DNA of 8,664 nucleotides from Lysobacterales bacterium (GTDB lineage: Bacteria > Pseudomonadota > Gammaproteobacteria > Xanthomonadales > Marinicellaceae), in NCBI GenBank assembly GCA_026990095.1, contig JALSIL010000558.1, positions 1 to 8,664 of the forward strand, read 5' to 3'. Positions within the stretch are counted from its first letter, which is position 1; every line of letters begins with the position of its first letter. The translations under genes were made by a program, and so were the position numbers. Positions 1 through 6,714 of the stretch are shown piece after piece. Below the pieces are notes generated by a model that made no database searches, was not told where the DNA came from, and worked only from the letters and a program-made list of their open reading frames with translations.

Positions 1-1368
1 ATGCTTGAGTTTATAAGTTCAATTTGGTGGATGTTGGTAACACTTGGTGTGTTAGTGACGTTTCATGAATACGGTCATTTTTGGGTGGCAAGAAAATTTG
101 GTGTACATGTTCTCAAGTTTAGTGTGGGTTATGGAAAATTGTTTTGGTCTAAAAAAGATAAAACTGGAACAGAGTTTGGTTTTGCGCCGATTCCTTTAGG
201 GGGTTATGTCAAAATGCTGGATACAAGAGACCCAGATATTAACCTTGCTAAGTATGACTATTCACAAACATATAATGCTAAGCCAATCTGGCAACGCGCA
301 CTTATTATGTTTGCAGGACCAGCTTTTAATTTTATTTTGGCAGTCCTACTTTTTTGGGCAATGTTTATCTATGGTAAAGATGAAATAAAACCTATTTTAG
401 GTGAACCAACAAAGCTACTTCAACAGGCGGGTGCGAAAAAACAAGATGAAATTATAAGCATCAATGGATTCCCTGTGAAAACATGGCAAGATGTGAGTCT
501 TGAGCTGGTCACTAAAGGTTTGGATAGAAAAGATATTGAATTAACGGTAAGGCGAAACAACGAAATTAAGCAGCTAACTTTAGCGTTATCTCAACTGCCT
601 GATGGCTCTGATGAAACTCAGATTTTTGACAACGTTGGGCTTAAGCCGTGGCGAGTTCCATTGGAAAATCGAGTTTATACCTTGGCAGCGGGAAAACCTG
701 CTGAGAAAGCAGGTGTTCAAAAAGGAGATAAAATCATCGCAGTCAACGGTGAGAGTACCTCTGATTGGTATGCCGTTGTAGAAAAATTAAATAAACACAT
801 TGATGGCAAAATTAATCTTACTATTTTACGAAATAATAATACTTTAAATGTTATTATCGCCCACGCAGTTGATGATGATTCGGGAAAAAGGCGAATTATT
901 GGTATAGGGCAACAGCCTCCAAGTGAGTCGGATAAGGAATATTATCGTTCTTTGTTCTTTAACAATTCGTATGGAGTTTTTGGTGCATTAATACAGGCTT
1001 TCAAAGAAACGTGGCGTATGACGAGTGTGTCTTTGAATATGATGGGTAAAATCATCACGGGAAAGGCTTCGTTAAAAAATTTATCGGGTCCGATTACAAT
1101 TGCTCAAGTTGCGAACGACTCGGCCTCACGCGGAGTGGCATGGTTTTTGAGTTTTTTAGGCTTGGTCAGTTTAAGTTTGGGCATAATAAATTTAATGCCT
1201 ATACCTATGCTAGATGGTGGACAATTGCTTTTTTTACTCTTTGAGAAGCTAAAAGGAGCACCTTTGAGTGAAGAGTTTCAATTAAAAGGGCAAACGGTAG
1301 GGATTATTTTCCTACTTTGTTTCATGTCAATTGCATTTTATAACGACATTTTGAGACTAGTGTCTTAA
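1..1368 (+). CDS. rseP: RseP, site-2 intramembrane zinc metalloprotease
   Basis: Site-2 protease family enzyme of the inner membrane. In E. coli it cleaves the anti-sigma factor RseA after DegS and so releases sigma-E; it also clears remnant signal peptides. Seen here: zinc motif HEYGH at residues 22-26 in the first membrane segment; a conserved second membrane segment at about 101-123 (FAGPAFNF); two periplasmic PDZ domains at roughly 125-198 and 214-292, each with a GxxxxDxIxxxNG-type core; and the third zinc-ligand motif NLMPIPMLDGG, with N397 and D405, followed by a last membrane segment near 430-448. All catalytic residues are present. The length of 455 aa is close to the 450 aa of E. 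coli RseP. The N-terminus aligns from the first residue with E. coli RseP, so the ATG at base 1 is very likely the true start; its ribosome binding site lies outside the window. It is followed by bamA, as in most gammaproteobacteria. Confidence 0.97.
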   Translation: MLEFISSIWWMLVTLGVLVTFHEYGHFWVARKFGVHVLKFSVGYGKLFWSKKDKTGTEFGFAPIPLGGYVKMLDTRDPDINLAKYDYSQTYNAKPIWQRALIMFAGPAFNFILAVLLFWAMFIYGKDEIKPILGEPTKLLQQAGAKKQDEIISINGFPVKTWQDVSLELVTKGLDRKDIELTVRRNNEIKQLTLALSQLPDGSDETQIFDNVGLKPWRVPLENRVYTLAAGKPAEKAGVQKGDKIIAVNGESTSDWYAVVEKLNKHIDGKINLTILRNNNTLNVIIAHAVDDDSGKRRIIGIGQQPPSESDKEYYRSLFFNNSYGVFGALIQAFKETWRMTSVSLNMMGKIITGKASLKNLSGPITIAQVANDSASRGVAWFLSFLGLVSLSLGIINLMPIPMLDGGQLLFLLFEKLKGAPLSEEFQLKGQTVGIIFLLCFMSIAFYNDILRLVS

Positions 1369-1435
1369 AATAGCAGACTGAAATTTTAATGAGTGACGTT
1401 TGTGTGTGCTCATTCACGAAAAAAGAAAAATATTT

Positions 1436-3910
1436 ATGATTAAATCTTTATTATTGCTAGTTTTATTAAGTTTAACATCTTTATCTTGGGCATTCGAGCC
1501 CTTTGTTGTATCTGACATTCGTTTGGATGGAGCTAATAGAATTTCTCATGGAACAATATTTACCTATTTACCAATCGAAAAAGGAGATAGGGTAACGAAA
1601 AGAAATATTAAACGCTCCATTAAGTCACTGTTTAGAACTGGCTATTTTAGTGATGTAAAACTTTTTCGTGAAGACGGTGATGTGCTTGTTGTTAAATTGG
1701 TCGAAAGACCCGCCATTGCTTCGATTGAGATTGATGGCAATAAAGCCATTAAAACCGAGGAGCTTTTAAAAGGTTTAAGAAATATTGGATTAATCGAAGG
1801 TGAAGTTTTTGATAAACTGCAATTAGAACGAGTGCAAAATGAGCTAACTAAGCAGTATTTTTCAAGGGGAAAATACAATGTTGTGGTTGATGCTAAAATT
1901 AAGAAACTCGATAGAAATCGAGTTAAAGTAAATATTGATATAGTTGAAGGCAAAGCGGCGAAAATCAAACACATTAAAATCGTTGGTAATACTGTATTTA
2001 CCGATGAAGAACTCATTGATACATTTGAATCTGATAAGACAAATTTTCTTTCATGGTACTCTTCAGATGATAAATATTCAAAAGAAAAATTAAATGGGGA
2101 TTTGGAAAAATTAAAATCCTATTATATGGACAGAGGTTATGTTGATTTTAACGTAGAATCCGTACAAGTTTCTATCAGTCCAGATAAAAATGACATTTAC
2201 ATTACAGCCAATATTAATGAAGGAGATATTTATACCTTTGGTGACATGAAAGTCACTGGAGAAATGGTGTTGCCCAAAGAAACTTTTGAAGGCTTGATTG
2301 TTTCAGAAAAAGGCAAAACATTTGCACGTAATTTAACTGAAGCCAGTGCTGAGAGGATGAAAATAATCCTTGGTAATTTAGGCTATGCGTTTGCAAAAAT
2401 TACACCAGTACCAGAGACACACAAGGATACGCATGTTGTTGATGTTGTTTATTATGTTGACCCTGGGAAACGTGTTTATGTGAGAAATGTTAATTTTCAC
2501 GGTAACATAAATACAAAAGATGAAGTGTTAAGACGTGAAATGCGACAGTTTGAGGGAGGTTGGTATTCTAAATCACTGGTTGAGCGTTCAAAAATAAGAT
2601 TGCAACAAAAGCCCTACTTTGAAGAAGTTACGATTGAAACACCAAAAGTACCAGGTACAGATGACCAAGTTGATGTTGAGGTCACTGTAAAAGAAAGAAA
2701 CTCTGGTCAATTTCAGTTTTCAGTAGGTTTTTCACAAGTCAGTGGTATCAATACTTCAATTTCAGTTTCTTTACAAAATTTACTAGGAACTGGTAATACC
2801 TTGTCTTTTGCGGTTAATAACAGTGCTTTTTTCAAACGCCTCAATGTGTTTTATGAAAATCCATTTTATAGTGATGAGGGTGTAACGCGAGGCTTTAGCA
2901 TGGATTACTCAACAGCAAATTTTGGAGAAGCTAATATTGCACGTTTTAGCTCCAGTAACGGTGGACTTGGTATGCACATGAGTTTTCCTATCTCGGAATA
3001 CGATCGTATTTTTACTAGTTTTGCGTACCAACGCAGAAATATTCAAGCATTTTTAGGTTCAACGGCTTCTTTAATATTTAATGATTTATGTGATTTAGGT
3101 GGTTATGCTTATACCACACAACCTGCATTACCCTCTGGTATTTCTTGGGATGGTGTTGCCTGTGCTCCTGAAGCGATAGAGACGACACCCCCTGATGATC
3201 CCAGTGGTATTAGGCCCGGAGAACTTATTCCGTTCCAAGTAAGAAGGGCATTTACTTTTTACACAGCAGAAGCCAGGTGGTCACGCGATAGCCGAAATCG
3301 TTTTTTTAACCCAACAAGAGGTTCTTTCTATCGTTTGGGTGCTGAATTTACTTTACCTGGTTCGACTGCACTATTCTATAAATTTAATGCAAGAGCAAAT
3401 AAACTATTTCCACTATCTAAAAATATAACTCTTTCTTTAACAGGGGAGTTGGGTTTTGGAGATGGTTATTCTAAAACGAAAAAACTTCCATTCTTTGAAA
3501 ATTTCTTTGCTGGAGGAACACAGTCTTCAATACGCGGTTATCGAGACAATACTCTTGGTCCAAAGTCAACAGTCCTTGGAGACGATTTATCAGGTGACTT
3601 ACCTTTGACTTCTCGCCCAGGGGATCCTGTTGGAGGTAGTTTGAAAACGGTAGGGTCTGTTGAGTTGGTTTTTCCAACACCTTTTGCTAAGGTGGGGAAC
3701 TCGGCACGGTTAGCTTTATTTTGGGATTTCGGCAATGTATTTAATGGCTATAATGACTTCGAAGCACGCGAGTTTAGGCATTCTGTTGGATTGGCATTAA
3801 AGTGGCAAGCACCAGTTGGCCCCATTATAATTAACTTTGCTCGCCCTTTTAATCATGATAAATTAGATGATACAGAAACAATACAGTTTGCATTTGGTAA
3901 TACATTCTGA
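1436..3910 (+). CDS. bamA: BamA, outer-membrane protein assembly factor (Omp85)
   Basis: Core of the BAM complex, which inserts beta-barrel proteins into the outer membrane. The protein is 824 aa (E. coli 810). Seen: signal peptide at residues 1-19 with probable cleavage after SWA; five POTRA domains at about 23-91, 92-172, 173-263, 264-344 and 345-422; then a 16-strand barrel from about 425 to the C-terminal Phe. The loop-6 motif is IRGY at 699-702 (VRGF in E. coli), followed by NTLGPK. The last strand ends in a normal outer-membrane signal (FAFGNTF). I chose the ATG at 1436 over a TTG at 1400 because the latter would put 12 residues, including Cys and His, ahead of a complete signal peptide. 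No strong Shine-Dalgarno is visible, only a purine-rich stretch. The only two cysteines, C552 and C576, lie in one long extracellular loop before the strand beginning FYTAEARW, not in loop 6 as in E. coli. Confidence 0.97.
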   Translation: MIKSLLLLVLLSLTSLSWAFEPFVVSDIRLDGANRISHGTIFTYLPIEKGDRVTKRNIKRSIKSLFRTGYFSDVKLFREDGDVLVVKLVERPAIASIEIDGNKAIKTEELLKGLRNIGLIEGEVFDKLQLERVQNELTKQYFSRGKYNVVVDAKIKKLDRNRVKVNIDIVEGKAAKIKHIKIVGNTVFTDEELIDTFESDKTNFLSWYSSDDKYSKEKLNGDLEKLKSYYMDRGYVDFNVESVQVSISPDKNDIYITANINEGDIYTFGDMKVTGEMVLPKETFEGLIVSEKGKTFARNLTEASAERMKIILGNLGYAFAKITPVPETHKDTHVVDVVYYVDPGKRVYVRNVNFHGNINTKDEVLRREMRQFEGGWYSKSLVERSKIRLQQKPYFEEVTIETPKVPGTDDQVDVEVTVKERNSGQFQFSVGFSQVSGINTSISVSLQNLLGTGNTLSFAVNNSAFFKRLNVFYENPFYSDEGVTRGFSMDYSTANFGEANIARFSSSNGGLGMHMSFPISEYDRIFTSFAYQRRNIQAFLGSTASLIFNDLCDLGGYAYTTQPALPSGISWDGVACAPEAIETTPPDDPSGIRPGELIPFQVRRAFTFYTAEARWSRDSRNRFFNPTRGSFYRLGAEFTLPGSTALFYKFNARANKLFPLSKNITLSLTGELGFGDGYSKTKKLPFFENFFAGGTQSSIRGYRDNTLGPKSTVLGDDLSGDLPLTSRPGDPVGGSLKTVGSVELVFPTPFAKVGNSARLALFWDFGNVFNGYNDFEAREFRHSVGLALKWQAPVGPIIINFARPFNHDKLDDTETIQFAFGNTF

Positions 3911-3923
3911 TTAAATAATAGGC

Positions 3924-4454
3924 ATGAGAAGAGGGTATAATCAAAAAATCACAAAAAAAACAATATTTTTAATATTGTTTTTTTTTAATGCATACTCTTA
4001 TTCCGCCAATAAAATTGGTTTTGTTGATATGGATAAGCTTCTTGATAGCTCCCCTCAAATCAGTAACGCACGGGCATTAATTACCAGTGAGTTTGAGTTG
4101 CAATATAATGATATTGAACAAAAAGAAGCAGATTTAGAACGTTTAGAGAACAGAATCACAAAAGATGGAGCGATGATGTCGCTGTCTGATTTAAAGCCGC
4201 TACAAGAAAGAGCGCGTATCTTAGATAGGCAAATCAGACGAGCAAAAGAAGACTTAAAAGATGCAATCAGTATTCGAAAAAATCAGATATTAAGTAAAAT
4301 ACAAGATGACCTAAACAAAACAGTAGAGCAATACGCCAAAGATAATGGTTATGATGCGATACTCATTAATGCAATCTTGTACGTTAGTGATGAAATGAAT
4401 ATCACCGATGAAATACTTCAGATACTCAAAGAAAAAGATAAGAATGAAAATTAG
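3924..4454 (+). CDS. skp: Skp/OmpH-family periplasmic chaperone
   Basis: Skp is a trimeric, jellyfish-shaped holdase that carries unfolded outer-membrane proteins across the periplasm to BAM. The ORF encodes 176 aa (E. coli Skp 161). Seen: a Lys/Arg-rich N-terminus, a short Phe/Leu/Ile core at 14-21, and a probable signal-peptidase site around residues 27-28. Then comes the typical first strand KIGFVDMDKLL, a long charged coiled coil at about 50-135, and the closing QYAKDNGYDAILI segment that completes the body domain. Identification rests on this architecture and on the position between bamA and lpxD, because the family diverges fast in sequence. The ATG at 3924 is the only plausible start upstream of the signal peptide; no good ribosome binding site precedes it. 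The last 11 bases overlap lpxD. Codons 10-21 contain a perfect inverted repeat, listed separately. Confidence 0.92.
   Translation: MRRGYNQKITKKTIFLILFFFNAYSYSANKIGFVDMDKLLDSSPQISNARALITSEFELQYNDIEQKEADLERLENRITKDGAMMSLSDLKPLQERARILDRQIRRAKEDLKDAISIRKNQILSKIQDDLNKTVEQYAKDNGYDAILINAILYVSDEMNITDEILQILKEKDKNEN
3953..3985 (+). repeat. Perfect 15-bp inverted repeat with T-tract inside skp
   Basis: The left arm AAAAAAAACAATATT (3953-3967) is perfectly complementary to the right arm AATATTGTTTTTTTT (3971-3985), with a three-base TTT loop; one more T follows. The RNA would form a 15-bp hairpin with a single G-C pair. It resembles a U-tailed terminator in outline, but the stem is almost pure A-U and sits in frame in the skp signal-peptide codons (KKTI...LFFF). 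Whether it has a function is unknown. It may simply arise from AAA lysine codons facing TTT phenylalanine codons. Confidence 0.6.
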
Positions 4455-5463
4455 TCTAGGGGAGTTAGCTCAAAAATTCGATGCAGAATTTCAAGGCAAT
4501 TCTAACCACAAAATAAGTGCTGTTGCCACGCTGGACTCGGCAAAGTCTCATCACATTAGTTTTTTGTCCAACTCAAAATACACATCACTGCTTGCTGCAA
4601 CAAAGGCTGGTATTGTAATTCTTAGTCAGGAAAACAGCAAACACTTTAAAGGCAATCAAATTATTGCCCAAGACCCGTATGTTACCTTTGCAAAGGTAGC
4701 TGCTCTTTTTCAAAAAGAAAAAGGTCAATTTCGAGAAATTCACTCGAATACTGTAATTGCAAAATCTGCCATTATTGGAAAAAATGTTCACATTGGGGCA
4801 TATTCAATAATTGGAGAAAATACGAACATAGCGGATGAAACAGTATTAGAAGCACGTGTGACGATTGGAAATAATTGCCGTATAGGTAAAAATTGCTTAA
4901 TAAAACCAAATGTTGTTATTTCAGATGATTGCACGCTGGGTGAAAATGTTATACTGCACCCAGGCTGTATTATTGGAGCGGATGGCTTTGGTTTAGCACG
5001 AGATAAAGACAAGTGGGTAAAAGTGCCACAACTGGGGGCTGTTGTTATTGGAGATGATTGCGAAGTTGGCGCCAACACAACAATTGATAGAGGGACTATG
5101 GATGATACCGTTTTAGAAAATGATGTCCACCTAGATAATCAGATACAAATAGCCCACAATGTTAAGATAGGTGCTCATACGGTAATGGCGGGTTGTTCTG
5201 CAGTGGCAGGGTCTGCTAAAATTGGTAAAAATTGCCTAATAGGAGGCGGTGTGGGTATAATTGGACACATAGAGGTTTGTGATAATGTGACACTGCAATC
5301 CATGGCGTTAGTGACGCGTAGTATAAAAAAACCAGGAAGTTATAGTTCGGTTTCACCTCTGCAAGAAACATCAGATTGGCGAAAAAGTGCGGTGAGAATT
5401 AAACAATTAGACAAAATAGCTAAACGACTAACGCGTTTGGAAAAGCAAGAGAGCAGAAAATGA
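4444..5463 (+). CDS. lpxD: LpxD, UDP-3-O-(3-hydroxyacyl)glucosamine N-acyltransferase
   Basis: Third step of lipid A synthesis in the cytoplasm: transfers a 3-hydroxyacyl chain from ACP to the 2-amino group of UDP-3-O-acylglucosamine, giving UDP-2,3-diacylglucosamine. The protein has 339 aa (E. coli 341). Seen: N-terminal nucleotide-binding domain at about 1-95; a left-handed beta-helix of hexapeptide repeats at about 100-300; the family signature around TTIDRGTMDDT; the catalytic His in QIAHNVKIG at H238 (E. coli H239); the conserved H275 (E. coli H276); and a C-terminal helical tail. L289 aligns with E. coli M290, a residue implicated in acyl-length choice. An in-frame ATG at 4408 would add 12 residues (MKYFRY...) that the family lacks and that lie deep within skp, so I start at 4444 (MKISLGELA). 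The start overlaps the end of skp by 11 bases, which suggests translational coupling. Confidence 0.96.
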   Translation: MKISLGELAQKFDAEFQGNSNHKISAVATLDSAKSHHISFLSNSKYTSLLAATKAGIVILSQENSKHFKGNQIIAQDPYVTFAKVAALFQKEKGQFREIHSNTVIAKSAIIGKNVHIGAYSIIGENTNIADETVLEARVTIGNNCRIGKNCLIKPNVVISDDCTLGENVILHPGCIIGADGFGLARDKDKWVKVPQLGAVVIGDDCEVGANTTIDRGTMDDTVLENDVHLDNQIQIAHNVKIGAHTVMAGCSAVAGSAKIGKNCLIGGGVGIIGHIEVCDNVTLQSMALVTRSIKKPGSYSSVSPLQETSDWRKSAVRIKQLDKIAKRLTRLEKQESRK

Positions 5464-5921
5464 CAGAAGAAAACAATACACTAAACAGTGTTGAAGTTAC
5501 AAAAATAATGAAATTGTTACCACACAGATACCCTTTTTTATTAGTGGATAGAGTGATTGATTATAAACTTGGTGAACACTTGACTGCCATAAAAAATGTC
5601 ACGTTTAATGAACCCCACTTCAATGGGCACTTTCCAAAATATCCAGTTATGCCAGGTGTATTGATAATAGAAGCTATGGCACAAGCCTCAGGAATATTGT
5701 CGCGTTTAGCCATAGGCGAGTTAACCGATGAAGAAGACATCTTTTACTTAGTTAAAGTGGATAAGGCAAAATTCACCAAAACGGTGGTTCCTGGAGATCA
5801 ACTGCATTTACATACAACAATAAAACGCAGAATGCGCAATATGGTGCAATACGTTTGTCAAGCTACTGTTGATGGAAAAGTGGTTGCTAAAGCTGAGTTG
5901 TTGTGTGCCAGTAAAAGCTAG
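5460..5921 (+). CDS. fabZ: FabZ, 3-hydroxyacyl-ACP dehydratase
   Basis: Dehydrates 3-hydroxyacyl-ACP to trans-2-enoyl-ACP in type II fatty-acid synthesis. It competes with LpxA and LpxD for 3-hydroxyacyl-ACP, which explains why it sits between their genes. The protein has 153 aa, the usual size for the hot-dog-fold family (E. coli 151). Seen: the LLPHRYPFLLVDRV motif at 19-32; the active-site segment FNGHFPKYPVMPGV with catalytic H57; and E71 in EAMAQASG, with the standard 14-residue spacing of the His/Glu pair. The ATG at 5460 overlaps the TGA of lpxD in an ATGA arrangement, typical of coupled translation; a purine-rich GAGAGCAG stretch precedes it. Confidence 0.97.
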   Translation: MTEENNTLNSVEVTKIMKLLPHRYPFLLVDRVIDYKLGEHLTAIKNVTFNEPHFNGHFPKYPVMPGVLIIEAMAQASGILSRLAIGELTDEEDIFYLVKVDKAKFTKTVVPGDQLHLHTTIKRRMRNMVQYVCQATVDGKVVAKAELLCASKS

Positions 5922-5923
5922 CC

Positions 5924-6703
5924 ATGAGTCAATTAATACACCCAACAGCCATAATTGACGAATCCGCTCAAATTGCCGATGATGTCAAGATAGGTGCTTA
6001 TACTATAATTGAGGCAGATGTCACCATTGGTAAGGGGACAGAAATAAAACACCACGCAACCATCGCAAAGCACACGGATATTGGTGAAAATAATCGCATC
6101 TTTCAATATTGCTCTATTGGCGAAGAATCTCAAGATAAAAAATATCAGGGAGAACCAACGCGAACCCTGATAGGAAATAACAACACAATCCGCGAATACG
6201 TTTCCATCCACCGTGGCACAGTTGATGATAAAGGTTTAACACAAATTGGCGATGACAATTGGATAATGGCGTATGTTCATATCGCCCACGATTGTGTCTT
6301 GGCAAATAATATTATTATTGCCAATTGTGCCACTTTAGCAGGTCATGTGCATTTGGATGATTATGTTATTCTTGGTGGTTTTACAAAGTTACACCAATTT
6401 TGTCGAATAGGTGCACATGCCTTTACGGCAATGGATACAAATTTTCAAAAAGATTTACCACCGTATGTCATGGCACAAGGCAGTCCAGCAAAACCGCGCA
6501 TAATCAATGCTGAAGGGCTCAAACGCCGTGGCTATAGTCAAGAAGACATCAGTGCACTGAAAAAAGCCTTTCGTTATTTATACAAATCTGACTTGCGTTT
6601 AACGGATGCATTAATTGAAATGCAGAAACTAGCAGATAAGCACCCATGCGTACAATTAATGGTTGATTTTATCAACTCCAGTAGCCGAAGCATTGTTCGG
6701 TAA
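5924..6703 (+). CDS. lpxA: LpxA, UDP-N-acetylglucosamine O-acyltransferase
   Basis: First step of lipid A synthesis: moves a 3-hydroxyacyl group from ACP to the 3-OH of UDP-GlcNAc. Cytoplasmic homotrimer. The protein has 259 aa (E. coli 262). Seen: hexapeptide-repeat beta-helix from residue 1 to about 185; EPTRTLIG and the IHRGTVDD segment; the catalytic pair in HIAHDC, H119 and H122 (E. coli H122 and the catalytic H125); H157 in HQFC (E. coli H160); and the C-terminal helical domain beginning EGLKRRGYS. By residue counting against E. coli from the catalytic His, M170 takes the place of the chain-length ruler G173, as in the C10-selective P. aeruginosa enzyme (M169). The start lies 2 bases after the fabZ stop with no clear ribosome binding site, so coupling is likely. 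Confidence 0.97.
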   Translation: MSQLIHPTAIIDESAQIADDVKIGAYTIIEADVTIGKGTEIKHHATIAKHTDIGENNRIFQYCSIGEESQDKKYQGEPTRTLIGNNNTIREYVSIHRGTVDDKGLTQIGDDNWIMAYVHIAHDCVLANNIIIANCATLAGHVHLDDYVILGGFTKLHQFCRIGAHAFTAMDTNFQKDLPPYVMAQGSPAKPRIINAEGLKRRGYSQEDISALKKAFRYLYKSDLRLTDALIEMQKLADKHPCVQLMVDFINSSSRSIVR

Positions 6704-6707
6704 GGGA
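6702..6707 (+). promoter_or_regulatory. Shine-Dalgarno for the thioredoxin-fold gene
   Basis: AAGGGA overlaps the last two bases of the lpxA stop codon. It leaves 7 bases before the ATG at 6715 but only 4 before the GTG at 6712, so it favours the ATG start. It is one of the clearer ribosome binding sites in the window, where most neighbours depend on overlapping or abutting starts. Confidence 0.55.
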
Positions 6708-6714
6708 ACAAGTG

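Noticed and set aside
1388..1414. AATGAG/CTCATT inverted repeat between rseP and bamA as a terminator
   Set aside because: The stem is only 6 bp with a 15-base loop and no T-tract follows; too weak to call.
1400..1435. N-terminal extension of BamA from a TTG at 1400
   Set aside because: It adds 12 residues before a complete signal peptide that starts at the ATG at 1436; the family starts at the signal peptide.
1642..2016. 124-aa reverse-strand ORF inside bamA
   Set aside because: It lies wholly within the POTRA-coding region, is Ser/Thr/Leu-rich without recognisable motifs, and is a shadow of the real frame.
3530..3541. IRGY in place of VRGF in BamA loop 6
   Set aside because: The Omp85 motif is known to vary as (V/I)RG(F/Y); not unusual.
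3936..3941. TATAAT as a -10 box for an internal promoter in skp
   Set aside because: It is a perfect hexamer, but no TTGACA-like element lies about 17 bases upstream and there is no extended -10 TG; expected by chance in AT-rich DNA.
4788..5078. 96-aa reverse-strand ORF inside lpxD
   Set aside because: It is antisense to the hexapeptide-repeat region, whose periodic sequence gives long open antisense frames; no supporting signal.
4744..5340. Periodic IG-rich repeats in lpxD, and similar ones in lpxA, as possible DNA repeats
   Set aside because: They are protein-level hexapeptide repeats of the left-handed beta-helix with diverged DNA; no nucleotide-level repeat, CRISPR or mobile element is present in the window.
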